From Mesorhizobium sp. (GTDB lineage Bacteria; Pseudomonadota; Alphaproteobacteria; Rhizobiales; Rhizobiaceae): a stretch of DNA of 64,000 bases. The position numbers were made by a program, and so were the translations under genes. The stretch is taken from NCBI GenBank assembly GCA_004020365.1, contig SAQR01000004.1, positions 1 through 64,000 on the forward strand, given 5' to 3'. Below the pieces are notes generated by a model, which did not search any database, had not been told where the DNA came from, and saw nothing but the letters and a program-made list of their open reading frames with translations. This document shows, in pieces, positions 34,085 through 43,994 of the stretch. Numbering within the stretch: position 1 is the stretch's first letter; each line of letters starts with the position of its first letter.

Positions 34085-35247
34085 GCCGGTTGTGCCACGC
34101 GTCGCCTAGTGGAGGTCATTTCGATCACCGCGTCGAGGATGATGGCGGCAGCAAAGGCCGTAGCCACCGTGGGCACGGCGCCGAGCAGCACCAGGTCCAT
34201 CGCCGTCTGGCCAACGCCCTGGAACACGAACACGCCGAAGCCGCCGCCGCCGATGAGCGCGGCAATGGTGGCAAGGCCGATGTTCTGGACCAGCACGATG
34301 CGGATGCCGGTGAGGATCACCGGGAAGGCCAGTGGAAATTCGACGCCGAACAGGCGCTGGCGCTCGGTCATGCCCATGCCGCGTGCAGCATCGTTGGCGG
34401 CGCGCGGAACGCCGGCAAGACCGACCACGGTGTTGGCCACCACCGGCAGCAGCGAATAGAGGAACAGGGCGACGAAGGCGGGCGCGGTGCCGATGCCGCG
34501 AATGCCGAGGGAGGCGGCGCCGGGCACATGCGTTGCGACCCAGCCGAGCGGCGCGATCAACAGGCCGAACAGCGCGATCGAGGGAATGGTCTGGATGATG
34601 TTCAGCACGTTGAGCACGCCGGCCCGCAATTTTTCGACGCGGTGGCAAAGGATGCCGAGCGGCAGGCCGACTAGCACCGCTGCCGCCAGCGAGCCCAGCG
34701 CCAGCGTCACATGCTTGGAGCCTTCCGCCCAAAAACTGTCGGCGCGGTTGGCATATTCCTTGAGGATCGACAGACTATTCCAACTGCCCGAGACCAGCAG
34801 CATGCCGATCGCCGCTGCCGCGACGACGAGCACGCCGATCCGCGCCGATGGCGACAGGTTCAGCCTCGTCAGCACATCGGCGAGCAAAAGCGTAAAGGCG
34901 AAGATGAGCAGCCAGAAACCCGAAGCCGGCGAGATGCGGGCAAAGCTGTTGCCCTCAGGCGTCAGGAAGCTGCCGGCGACGCCGATCAGCAGCGCCAGTG
35001 CCGCAAGCGCGACCACGCTGGCGGCCAGGCGCAGGATCAGTGGCGTTTTCAGCAAGGCGACGACCGCCGCAACGACGACGACCGCAAGCAGCAGCGGCCC
35101 CAGCGTCTGCGGCAGCGCTTCAAGGATCGAGCGCGCCTCGCCCGGCACAATGCGATTGGCGCGCAAGGTCGCAAAGGGCGCCGCGAAGACGGCATAGGCA
35201 GCGATCGCGGCGATGACCACGCCGAGCTTGTCGAAGCGGAAAGTCAT
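34081..35247 (-). CDS. yehY: Osmoprotectant ABC transporter permease (YehY-like, long form)
   Basis: A 388-residue permease, close to the 385 residues of E. coli YehY. An N-terminal half of about five extra helices precedes the ProW-like permease domain with GVPRAANDAARGMGMTERQR, then LFGVEFPLAFPVILTGIRIV. It forms the heterodimeric channel with YehW. The gene is separated from its binding-protein gene by a 250-base gap filled by a RIME-like repeat, which is unusual within an operon. Confidence 0.92.
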   Translation of the reverse strand: MTFRFDKLGVVIAAIAAYAVFAAPFATLRANRIVPGEARSILEALPQTLGPLLLAVVVVAAVVALLKTPLILRLAASVVALAALALLIGVAGSFLTPEGNSFARISPASGFWLLIFAFTLLLADVLTRLNLSPSARIGVLVVAAAAIGMLLVSGSWNSLSILKEYANRADSFWAEGSKHVTLALGSLAAAVLVGLPLGILCHRVEKLRAGVLNVLNIIQTIPSIALFGLLIAPLGWVATHVPGAASLGIRGIGTAPAFVALFLYSLLPVVANTVVGLAGVPRAANDAARGMGMTERQRLFGVEFPLAFPVILTGIRIVLVQNIGLATIAALIGGGGFGVFVFQGVGQTAMDLVLLGAVPTVATAFAAAIILDAVIEMTSTRRRVAQPA

Positions 35248-35307
35248 GGCCTGCCTTTGCGATGGCGGCGACTTGAGGACCTGACGTCAGGACCGTCGCG
35301 CTCCGTC

Positions 35308-35467
35308 GCGCCCCCCTCTGTCCTGCCGGACATCTCCCCCACGAGGGGGGAGATCGGATGTCGCCTCGGCTTTCGCCTGATGTCAGCGGCGCAAGGTGTG
35401 TGCCGGCCCCGGAGCCGCCAATCTCCCCCCTTGAGGGGGAGATGGCCGGCAGGCCAGAGGGGGGCGC
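35308..35467. repeat. RIME-like palindromic element inside the osmF-yehYXW operon
   Basis: The left end GCGCCCCCCTCTGTCCTGCC continues to GGACATCTCCCCCACGAGGG. The right end GGGGGAGATGGCCGGCAGGC continues to CAGAGGGGGGCGC as an inverted copy. It is a second sequence subfamily of the mosaic repeats (the same ends occur at 51526-51684). Confidence 0.85.
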
Positions 35468-35496
35468 CGGGCGCCGGTGTCACGACAGGGAACGGC

Positions 35497-36408
35497 CTAC
35501 TTCAAAAACCCGTTCTTCTTCAAAAAGTCTTCGGCGACGCCCTTGACTGGCTCGCCGCCGACCTGCACGCGGCCGTTCAGTTCCTGCAGGGTGACGAGGT
35601 CGAGCTTGGCGAAGACCGGCTTCAGCAGCGTCTCGATTTGGGGATGCTGCTTCAGCACCGGCTCGCGGATGATCGGCGCCGGCTGGTAGACCGGCTGCAC
35701 GCGCTTGTCGTCTTCGAGCACGACCAAGCCGGACGGCGCGATGCCGCCGTCGGTGCCGTAGACCATGGCAGCGTTGGCGCCGTTGGTCTGGTTCGCCGCG
35801 GCGGCGATGGTCGCCGCCGTGTCGCCGCCGGACAGCGTGATCAGCTGGTCCGGCTTAAGCGTAAAACCATAGGTGGTCTGGAAAGCTGGCAGCGCGGCAG
35901 CCGAATTGACGAATTCGGCCGAGGCCGCCAGCACCACCTGGCCGCCGCCGGAGACATATTTGCCGAAGTCGGACAGCGTCGCCAGCTTGTTGGTCTCGGC
36001 GACATCCTTGCGCAGCGCAATCGCCCAGGTGTTGTTGGCCGGCGACGGCGACAGCCAGACGATCTTGTTGGCGTCGTAGTCGAGCTTCCTGGCCGTTTCA
36101 TAGCCCTTGCCGGCATCCTTCCACACGGGATCGTCGGCCTTTTCGAAGAAGAAGGCGGCATTGCCGGTGTATTCCGGATAGATGTCGATCTCGCCGGCGG
36201 TGATCGCCTTGCGCACCACAGGGGTGCCGCCGAGCTGGATGCGGTCGGTGGTCTGGATGTTGTTGGCGTTCAGCACCAGCTGGATGATGTTGCCGAGCAC
36301 GCCGCCTTCGGTGTCGATCTTCGACGACACGACCACCTGAGCGCTCGCCGAGGCTGCGGTGATGCCGAGCGCCAGTGCCGCGCCGGCCAGAACCTTGACT
36401 AAAAACAT
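35497..36408 (-). CDS. osmF: Osmoprotectant-binding periplasmic protein (OsmF/YehZ, OpuAC type)
   Basis: A 303-residue binding protein, the same length class as E. coli OsmF (305). A Sec signal peptide (MFLVKVLAGAALALGITAAS, cut near ASA-QV) precedes the substrate-binding QAT domain with VVSSKIDTEGGVLGNIIQLV, EIDIYPEYTGN and TWAIALRKDVAE. It delivers quaternary amines to the YehY/W-X transporter. ATG at 36408 chosen from the signal peptide; the frame is open another 14 codons upstream. Confidence 0.93.
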   Translation of the reverse strand: MFLVKVLAGAALALGITAASASAQVVVSSKIDTEGGVLGNIIQLVLNANNIQTTDRIQLGGTPVVRKAITAGEIDIYPEYTGNAAFFFEKADDPVWKDAGKGYETARKLDYDANKIVWLSPSPANNTWAIALRKDVAETNKLATLSDFGKYVSGGGQVVLAASAEFVNSAAALPAFQTTYGFTLKPDQLITLSGGDTAATIAAAANQTNGANAAMVYGTDGGIAPSGLVVLEDDKRVQPVYQPAPIIREPVLKQHPQIETLLKPVFAKLDLVTLQELNGRVQVGGEPVKGVAEDFLKKNGFLK

Positions 36409-36577
36409 TTCACAAATCCCTTGCTGAGAACCGGACTGCGGCTGCCGCATATGAGCATGGCTTCAATGCCCCGTCGGGGTACACGGTTTCATAAGAAGGG
36501 GGATGGGGGCAATATTTTTGTTCGGATGCGGGTGGATCCGCGGCTGTCTGATCCCGACAGCGTCATGTCACTAGCGC

Positions 36578-36660
36578 GTCGCGTCCGTTTGGACGCGCAA
36601 AGGACGCTGTAGCATTTTGATTTTGCGCATGATCTTTTCCGAACCTGCGGTTCGGGGTCA
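36578..36660. repeat. Dispersed palindromic repeat upstream of osmF / downstream of the MFS gene
   Basis: GCGCGTCGCGTCCGTTTGGA with CGCGCAAAGGACGC forms a compact hairpin. It is followed by GATCTTTTCCGAACCTGCGG and TTCGGGGTCA, a motif shared with other dispersed repeats of rhizobial genomes. It runs up to the stop of the MFS gene at 36658. Confidence 0.65.
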
Positions 36661-37875
36661 TCCGCTGGTCGGCCGCGCGGTCATCTTCAGCACGCCCAGC
36701 GCCACGAAGCACAGCACCGTCACCGGGAAGATGATCCAGTTTAGCATCTCCCAGCCCCAGGCGTTGTAGACCGCGCCCGACATCAGCGAGGCGAAGGCGA
36801 CGGAACCGAACAGGACGAAGTCGTGAAAACCCTGGACCTTGGCCTTTTCCGATGGCCGGTAGCAGTCGGCGACCATGGCGGTGGCGCCGATGAAGCCGAA
36901 ATTCCAGCCAAGGCCGAGCAGGATCAGCGCCGTCCAGAACTGCCACAGCGCCAGACCCGACAGCGCCACCACCGCGCAGCCGATCAGCAGCACAAGGCCG
37001 GTTGCGACAATCCGTTCGGCGCCGAAGCGATAGATCAGCGAGCCGGTGAAGAAGCTCGGCGCGAACATCGCCATGACATGCCAGGAAATGCCGAGCGTGG
37101 CGTCGTCCGTCGACAGGCCGCAACCCACCATGGCGAGCGGCGCGCCGGTCATGACGAAGCTCATCAGCGCGTAGCTGCCGACGGCACAAAACAGCGCTGC
37201 AACGAAGCGCGGCCTGGTGACGATCTCGGAGAGCGGCCGCGCGTCTCTGTCGGCGATTTCCGCTTTGCCCATTGTCTTGGCCGGGATGCGCAGGAACGAC
37301 AGGATGGCGGCGCCGACAGCCGACAGCGCCAGGATGGACGCGAACGAGCCGGCAAACATCACCGGTGCAAACAATTCGCGGGTGAAGATGACGATCTGCG
37401 GCCCGAGGATGGCGGTGACGATGCCGCCGGCCAGCACGAAGGAGATGGCGCGCGCCTTGAATTCAGCCGGCGCGTTGTCGGCGGCGGCGAAGCGGAATTG
37501 CTGGACGAAGGCACCGCCGATGCCGATCACCAGCAGGCCGAAGGTGAACAGCCAAAAACTGGCCTGAAACAACGCCAGCGTGGCAATCAAGCCGCCGAGC
37601 GCCGTGACGATCGTACCGGTCATGAAGCCGTCGCGCTGGCCGAGCCAGCGGATGATGGCGGCGGCCGGCAATGCGCCGAGCGCCACGCCGACGGTGAAGC
37701 CGGTGATCGGCGCCGTCGCCAGCGACTTGTCGGAGCCGAGCAGATAATGCCCCGCCAACCCACCCATGGAAATGGCGATGGGTCCGGCCGAACCGATGAT
37801 TGCCTGCGAAGCGGCAAGGATGAGCGCCGTGCGGCGCGCTTCCCGACTAGCCTCGGCGATAGCAACGGCCGTCAT
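36658..37875 (-). CDS. MFS transporter (YbfB/UbiF-type unknown-substrate permease)
   Basis: A 405-residue major facilitator with about 12 hydrophobic segments. The segment [20 protein letters not shown] contains a variant of the loop 2-3 motif, and [20 protein letters not shown] is typical of a small-molecule MFS subgroup often found next to nusB in rhizobia. The substrate is unknown. The ATG at 37875 overlaps the end of nusB by four bases, so it is translated together with nusB and the riboflavin genes. Confidence 0.87.
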   Translation of the reverse strand: MTAVAIAEASREARRTALILAASQAIIGSAGPIAISMGGLAGHYLLGSDKSLATAPITGFTVGVALGALPAAAIIRWLGQRDGFMTGTIVTALGGLIATLALFQASFWLFTFGLLVIGIGGAFVQQFRFAAADNAPAEFKARAISFVLAGGIVTAILGPQIVIFTRELFAPVMFAGSFASILALSAVGAAILSFLRIPAKTMGKAEIADRDARPLSEIVTRPRFVAALFCAVGSYALMSFVMTGAPLAMVGCGLSTDDATLGISWHVMAMFAPSFFTGSLIYRFGAERIVATGLVLLIGCAVVALSGLALWQFWTALILLGLGWNFGFIGATAMVADCYRPSEKAKVQGFHDFVLFGSVAFASLMSGAVYNAWGWEMLNWIIFPVTVLCFVALGVLKMTARPTSG

Positions 37876-38372
37876 AAAGCGTCCTTGCCACGCCCCTCGC
37901 CGCGCACCCGGCGCGACACACGATCGAGCACCGCATTGACCAGCTTCGGCTCGTCTTCTTCGTAAAACGCCTTGGCGATGTCGACATATTCCGAAACGAT
38001 GACAGCCACCGGCACGTCCTCGCGCTTCATCAGTTCGTAGACGCCGGCGCGCAATATGGCGCGCAGCGTCGAATCGAGCCTGGACAACGGCCAGTCCTCG
38101 GTCAGCGCCTGGCGGATGATCGGATCGATAGTTTTCTGGTTTTCGACGACGCCGGCGAGGATGGCGCGAAACCATTGTGCGTCGGCCTCGCGATAGAGCG
38201 CGCCGTCGACTTCCTTGCCGAGCCTGAACGCCTCGTATTCGGCGGTGATCTCAAAGACGCCGCTGCCGGCCACATCCATCTGGTAGAGCGCCTGCACGGC
38301 GGCCAGACGGGCTGCACCGCGCTTGTTGGCGTGGCGCACCGCGGGCTGGCTGGGCGATGCGGGTTCGCTCAC
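37872..38372 (-). CDS. nusB: Transcription antitermination factor NusB
   Basis: A 166-residue RNA-binding factor for rRNA transcription antitermination with NusE. The arginine-rich start [19 protein letters not shown] and the helical core [20 protein letters not shown], then [20 protein letters not shown], are typical. It overlaps both ribH (upstream) and the MFS gene (downstream) by a few bases, as in the conserved ribH-nusB pair. Confidence 0.96.
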   Translation of the reverse strand: MSEPASPSQPAVRHANKRGAARLAAVQALYQMDVAGSGVFEITAEYEAFRLGKEVDGALYREADAQWFRAILAGVVENQKTIDPIIRQALTEDWPLSRLDSTLRAILRAGVYELMKREDVPVAVIVSEYVDIAKAFYEEDEPKLVNAVLDRVSRRVRGEGRGKDAL

Positions 38373-38863
38373 AATCGCTCTCCCAACTGTTGCTTGAGGG
38401 CAATCATGGTCAGCGCCGCACGCGCGGCAAAGCCGCCCTTGTCGCCTTCCGAACGCCTGGCCCGCGTCCAGGCCTGCTCGTCATTTTCGGTGGTCAGGAT
38501 GCCGTTGCCGATGCAGACCGCTTCCTGGACGGACAGGTCCATCAGGGCACGGCTCGATTCATTGGCGACGATGTCGAAATGATAGGTGTCGCCGCGCACG
38601 ACGGTGCCGAGGGCGACAAAGCCGTCATAGCTCGGCCCGCCTTCGGCGGCGCCGTCGAGGGCGAAGGAAATCACCGCGGGAATTTCGAGCGAGCCCGGAA
38701 CGGTAACGACATCGTAAGTCGCGCCCGCTTCCTCGAGCGCGCTTGTCGCACCTTCGAGCAGCGCGTCGGCAAGGTCGTCATGGAAGCGCGCCTCGATGAC
38801 AAGAAGGTGGGCCTTCTTCTTCGGGCGAATGAACGCTTTGCCGTGTTGGGATGTGCCAGCCAT
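38369..38863 (-). CDS. ribH: 6,7-dimethyl-8-ribityllumazine synthase
   Basis: A 164-residue enzyme condensing the pyrimidine and butanone phosphate precursors in riboflavin synthesis. The motifs [15 protein letters not shown] and [20 protein letters not shown], including the catalytic His region, are clear. ATG at 38863 chosen; the frame is open 17 codons upstream but those residues look non-native. Its stop overlaps the nusB start. Confidence 0.96.
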   Translation of the reverse strand: MAGTSQHGKAFIRPKKKAHLLVIEARFHDDLADALLEGATSALEEAGATYDVVTVPGSLEIPAVISFALDGAAEGGPSYDGFVALGTVVRGDTYHFDIVANESSRALMDLSVQEAVCIGNGILTTENDEQAWTRARRSEGDKGGFAARAALTMIALKQQLGERL

Positions 38864-38974
38864 AGATGTCTCCGGGATCGCCGGTGACTTAGGCCGAAGC
38901 CGGTTTGATCGCAAGCAGAAGATTGGTGGAGATGCGCGAGGTGCCTGATTATTGGGTTTCCTCCGAAGCCGGCC

Positions 38975-39143
38975 CTGCCCCTCATTGCCCTACCGGCATT
39001 TCTCCCCGTAAACGCGGCGAAAGAAGCTGGCCGCAACGCCGGCACCCTTCTTGCAACGCTGCTGGTTGGCGAAACCATCGATGACTGCGCCCCTCGCCCC
39101 GTTTACGGAAAGAGGTCGCCGGCAGGCGGGTGAGGGGCAGCGC
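38975..39143. repeat. RIME-like palindromic element between ribE and ribH
   Basis: CTGCCCCTCATTGCCCTACC continuing to GGCATTTCTCCCCG at the left is mirrored by ACGGAAAGAGGTCGCCGGCA continuing to GGCGGGTGAGGGGCAG at the right. It occupies most of the 371-base ribE-ribH gap. The same sequence subfamily is the target of the IS481-family insertion at 49194. Confidence 0.82.
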
Positions 39144-39234
39144 CAACGGAACGGAACAAGGCGCCAATCAGATCGGAGGTGCTCGTCCTGTTTTGACCAA
39201 CCGTATGAATCCACGCCGCTCTCCGGCAGGGCCA

Positions 39235-39852
39235 TCAAAGCCCCTCTTTCGCGGCCTCCGCCAGGCGCGCCGCGTAGCGGGCCATGGTGTCGATCTCGAG
39301 ATTGACGCGGTCGCCGACATCGCGTTCGCCCCAGGTGGTCACAGTCAGCGAGTGATGGATCAAGAGCACGTCGAAGCGCGTGCCTTCGACCTTGTTGACG
39401 GTGAGCGAGGTGCCGTCGAGCGCGACGGAGCCCTTGGGTGCGATGAACTTGGCCAGATCGCGCGGCGCTTCCAGCGTGAAGCGCACGGCATCGCCCTCCT
39501 CCTTGCGCGCGACGATCTCGGCCATGCCGTCGACATGGCCTGAAACGATGTGGCCACCGAGTTCGTCGCCAATCTTCAGCGGCCGCTCCAGATTGATCCT
39601 GGTGCCGGATTTCCAGCCCATCGCCGTCGTCAGCCTGAGTGCCTCTTCCCAGGCCTCGACCTCGAACCAGCGCGCATTGGCGCCGCTTTCCGGTAGCGCC
39701 GTCACCGTCAGGCAGACGCCGCCGCACGAAATCGAAGCCCCAATGGCGATCGTCTGCGGGTCATAGGCGGTGTCGATGCGCAGGCCGACGCCCTCTCTCA
39801 GCGGCTTCACGGCAGCGACGGTACCGACATCGGTGACAATCCCGGTAAACAT
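39235..39852 (-). CDS. ribE: Riboflavin synthase, alpha subunit
   Basis: A 205-residue enzyme that dismutates two lumazines into riboflavin. The start MFTGIVTDVGTV, the internal repeat of two lumazine-binding domains (about residues 1-96 and 97-190), GGVCLTV in the first and GHIVSGHVDGMAEI opening the second are diagnostic. ATG at 39852. It lies between ribD and ribH in the conserved riboflavin gene order. Confidence 0.97.
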   Translation of the reverse strand: MFTGIVTDVGTVAAVKPLREGVGLRIDTAYDPQTIAIGASISCGGVCLTVTALPESGANARWFEVEAWEEALRLTTAMGWKSGTRINLERPLKIGDELGGHIVSGHVDGMAEIVARKEEGDAVRFTLEAPRDLAKFIAPKGSVALDGTSLTVNKVEGTRFDVLLIHHSLTVTTWGERDVGDRVNLEIDTMARYAARLAEAAKEGL

Positions 39853-39874
39853 CAGCCTCTGTCTTTCAGTTTGC

Positions 39875-39975
39875 CCATGTTCTTGTCCAACAACCGGTTC
39901 CCACTTTTTGGGATCATGTCTTCTTGTTTGGCCATGATCTTTTCCAAAAACCGGTTCCCACTTTTTGGGATCATG
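39875..39975. repeat. Tandem pair of dispersed repeats overlapping the ribD stop codon
   Basis: Copy 1 (39875-39918) and copy 2 (39932-39975) share the block ACCGGTTCCCACTTTTTGGG followed by ATCATG, and begin CCATG.TCTT.TCCAA. Copy 2 contains the ribD stop (39971-39973). The same family appears inverted at 25100-25152. Confidence 0.85.
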
Positions 39976-41092
39976 GTCTTATCCACTCGGCATAGCTGTC
40001 TTCGCCGAATCGCATGTCGCGCAATTTGCGAAATCCTGCCGGGATGTGGTTGGCGTCGATGGGCGATGCAATGCCGCGCTTGCCGATCGGCTCCTGCCCC
40101 TGGAACAGCACGATGCGGTCAACCAGCCCCTCGGCGAGGAAGGCCTTGGCCACCTTGGCGCCGCCCTCGACCAGAACGCTGGCCATGCCGAGCGCTGCCA
40201 GATCCTCGAGCAGTTCCGGCAGCGCAATATCGCCTTCATACGTCTCGGTGCCGATGAAACGCACGCCGGCTCGTTCGAGCGCGGCCCGCCGGTGCGGGTC
40301 GGCTTCGGCACAGGCGGCGACATAGAGCGGGACCCGGTCGACGCCGGCGACCAGTTTCGACGTCTCCGGCAGCCTGATCTGGCGGTCGAGCACGATGCGC
40401 GCCGGCGAGCGGTTCTCCAGCCCCGGCAACCGCACCGTCAGCGCCGGATCGTCCTCCAGCGCCGTGCCGATGCCGATCAGTACGCCGTCGGCTTCGGCGC
40501 GCATCAGATAGACTTCGCGCCGGGCCATGTCGCCGGTGATCGAGACCTGCCCCGCGCCTTCCATGCCGATCTTGCCGTCGCTGGAAAGCGCAAGTTTCAG
40601 GATCACTTCCGGACGTTTTTTCAGAGATCGAATGAGATAGCCGGCCATCTGCTCGGCGGCTTCTGCCACCAGCACCTTTTCGACCACTTCGACACCGGCG
40701 GCACGCAGGATCGCATAGCCGTTGCCGGACACGCGTGGATCGGGGTCGCTCACAGCGCCAACCACCCGCGCGACGCCGGCATTGACCAGTGCACTGGCGC
40801 AAGGCGGGGTGCGGCCATGGTGGGCGCAGGGCTCCAATGTGACATAGGCGGTGGCGCCGCGCGCGAGCTCGCCGGCCTCGGCCAGCGCCTCGGTCTCGGC
40901 GTGCGGCCGGCCGCCGACAGCTGTGACGCCGGTGCCGACGATCATCGGCCCGGCGCCGTCGTCGCGCACGATCAGCGTGCCGACGGAAGGGTTGGTCGAG
41001 GTCCGCCCGGCGTTTTTCCGCGACAGCCTCAATGCCGCCGCCATGAAGCGGCGATCAAGAACCTCTTGCTCGGCTTGGCTGCGCCTTGCCAT
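39971..41092 (-). CDS. ribD: Bifunctional riboflavin deaminase/reductase RibD
   Basis: A 373-residue fusion. The N-terminal deaminase domain has the zinc motifs PHAETEAL and EPCAHHGRTPPC (about residues 61-105). The C-terminal reductase domain (from about 155) has KLALSSDGKIG and SVLVEGGAKVAKAFL. It carries out steps two and three of riboflavin synthesis. The start lies three bases after the nrdR stop. The last codons and the stop are inside a dispersed repeat, so the C-terminal residues (EWIRP) may be locally derived. Confidence 0.96.
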   Translation of the reverse strand: MARRSQAEQEVLDRRFMAAALRLSRKNAGRTSTNPSVGTLIVRDDGAGPMIVGTGVTAVGGRPHAETEALAEAGELARGATAYVTLEPCAHHGRTPPCASALVNAGVARVVGAVSDPDPRVSGNGYAILRAAGVEVVEKVLVAEAAEQMAGYLIRSLKKRPEVILKLALSSDGKIGMEGAGQVSITGDMARREVYLMRAEADGVLIGIGTALEDDPALTVRLPGLENRSPARIVLDRQIRLPETSKLVAGVDRVPLYVAACAEADPHRRAALERAGVRFIGTETYEGDIALPELLEDLAALGMASVLVEGGAKVAKAFLAEGLVDRIVLFQGQEPIGKRGIASPIDANHIPAGFRKLRDMRFGEDSYAEWIRP

Positions 41093-41094
41093 GC

Positions 41095-41571
41095 TCAGCC
41101 GGCGTCCTCTTCCTTGAGCTCGTCACCTTTCAGCTCACCCAGCACATCGTGAAAATCCTTGGCCTCGCGGAAATTGCGATAGACCGAGGCGAAGCGCACA
41201 TAGGCGACGTCGTCGAGCGACTTCAGCGCCTCCATCACCAGGCGGCCGACCTCGCCCGAGGCGACCTCGGTCTCGCCGGAGCTTTCGAGCTGGCGCACGA
41301 TGCCGGTCACCGCGCGGTCGATGCGCTCGGGATCGACATTGCGCTTGCGCACGGCGATCTCGACCGAGCGCAGCAGCTTGTCGCGGTCGAACGGCACCTT
41401 GCGTCCGGACTTCTTCACCACCACGAGGTCGCGCAACTGCACGCGTTCGAAGGTGGTGAAGCGACCGCCGCAATCGGGGCACACGCGCCGCCTGCGGATC
41501 GCCGCGCCGTCTTCGGCGGGGCGCGAATCCTTCACCTGCGTATCTTCGGACTGGCAGTAGGGACAGCGCAT
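41095..41571 (-). CDS. nrdR: Ribonucleotide reductase transcriptional repressor NrdR
   Basis: A 158-residue repressor with an N-terminal zinc ribbon ([20 protein letters not shown]; second pair CPDCGGRF) and an ATP-cone domain ([20 protein letters not shown]). It senses ATP/dATP and represses ribonucleotide reductase genes. It is followed by ribD after two bases, and glyA lies upstream with one gene between, the common alphaproteobacterial order. Confidence 0.96.
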   Translation of the reverse strand: MRCPYCQSEDTQVKDSRPAEDGAAIRRRRVCPDCGGRFTTFERVQLRDLVVVKKSGRKVPFDRDKLLRSVEIAVRKRNVDPERIDRAVTGIVRQLESSGETEVASGEVGRLVMEALKSLDDVAYVRFASVYRNFREAKDFHDVLGELKGDELKEEDAG

Positions 41572-41720
41572 GGGCAGCCTTGTGTTCGCGATTCTCGTGG
41601 AGCGAAAGGCTTAGAGGTTTTTGCCGCGATGGCAAAGTGTCCGGGTTATCTCTCGCGCCCCAGAGATAGCGAGGCGCGGGGAAAATTGCCAGCATCATAC
41701 CAGACGGCGATTCCGGCCGA

Positions 41721-42317
41721 TTACGGCGCGACGTCACCAGTCGGGAACCCGCATGAGACGCCGAGGCTGCGATAGGCCTTGGTGAAGCCGTCCATCGATA
41801 CGGTCGCGACCGGCGTGTCGGCGAAGACGATATCGAGTGCGCTGGCGCGGCGCATGGCACGCAGCAGCGCCAGGCTGATCTCGGGCTTGTTGTTCAACAT
41901 CCATTTTCCGCTGGCACCGGCCATGGCATCGACGGTCGCCTTGACCTTGCCGTTGCCATCGCCAAACACCGCCGGAATGTTCTCGCCGGTCGGCAAGTCC
42001 TTGTTCTTCATGGCGATGACGAGGGTCGGATAGCCATTGGGCGGCAGTGCATCAGCGTTCGAGATGGCAAGCGTGAAAGTGCCGCTGGCACCGCTCGCGT
42101 CGAGAAAGGCGGTCGACGCGACGCAGGTCTTGCGCAGATCCTCACCGGTATCGATCTCGTCCACAGTGGTGGACCAGTTGCCGAAGGTTTCGGTCTTCGG
42201 TGCGGCTGGGGTGGGCGCAGACTGTGCCCAGGCGGTGGACAGCGGCAAGGTGGTCAGTACGGCCAACACGCCAAGCGCGGAAAGGCCAGCGACGCGGAAA
42301 ATCTGCATCATCGTCAA
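41721..42317 (-). CDS. Exported hypothetical protein, invasion-associated locus B (IalB)-like
   Basis: A 198-residue secreted protein with a Sec signal peptide (GLSALGVLAVLTTLPLSTAW, cut near AWA-QS at about 31). The mature part has FGNWSTTVDEIDTGEDLRKT with CVAS, and near the end VSMDGFTKAYRSLGVSCGFP, a layout resembling IalB-like proteins (conserved W, two Cys and a phi-x-x-GF-x-x-A motif). The family assignment is moderate and the function unknown. It interrupts the usual glyA-nrdR adjacency. Start 42317 or three codons later. Confidence 0.65.
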   Translation of the reverse strand: MTMMQIFRVAGLSALGVLAVLTTLPLSTAWAQSAPTPAAPKTETFGNWSTTVDEIDTGEDLRKTCVASTAFLDASGASGTFTLAISNADALPPNGYPTLVIAMKNKDLPTGENIPAVFGDGNGKVKATVDAMAGASGKWMLNNKPEISLALLRAMRRASALDIVFADTPVATVSMDGFTKAYRSLGVSCGFPTGDVAP

Positions 42318-42393
42318 GGCTCCTGTCCGGACTCCGTCCCCGCTGAAAAAGTGCTTCTCGTCCGGCCGATAAGGGACGACACTTTGCGTGAGC

Positions 42394-43707
<1,314 letters not shown>

Positions 43708-43943
43708 GCTTGAGATCCTTGTCGTCCGGGGGGTCTGCCGCGCCATTAACACAGTTGCTTTCGCCCCGCCACGTTTACGGCGCGAAATTTGCTGGTCGGA
43801 TTGCGGCAGCGAGGCGAAGAGCCACCTATTTCCATGCTTGCCGGCCGTTCAGCAAGGCTTCGCGACGCCACCAGGGCCAGCAGAGGACTTTCACCTCCAA
43901 GTCATTGACGGGCTGCCACCCCGGCCAAACGGTGCTTGCGATC

Positions 43944-43971
43944 AAAAAGGCCGCCTCGATGGCGGCCTTTC
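43944..43971 (-). terminator. Intrinsic terminator of the L,D-transpeptidase gene
   Basis: On the minus strand AAAGGCCGCC and GGCGGCCTTT form a 10-base stem with a five-base loop, followed by TTTTTGAT. It lies 24 bases past the stop of the L,D-transpeptidase gene. Confidence 0.9.
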
Positions 43972-43994
43972 ATCAATTCAATAACATCAGTCGC

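Noticed and set aside
34711-36402. 563-codon plus-strand frame across yehY and osmF
   Set aside because: It runs over two genes and a palindromic repeat and has no recognisable domain.
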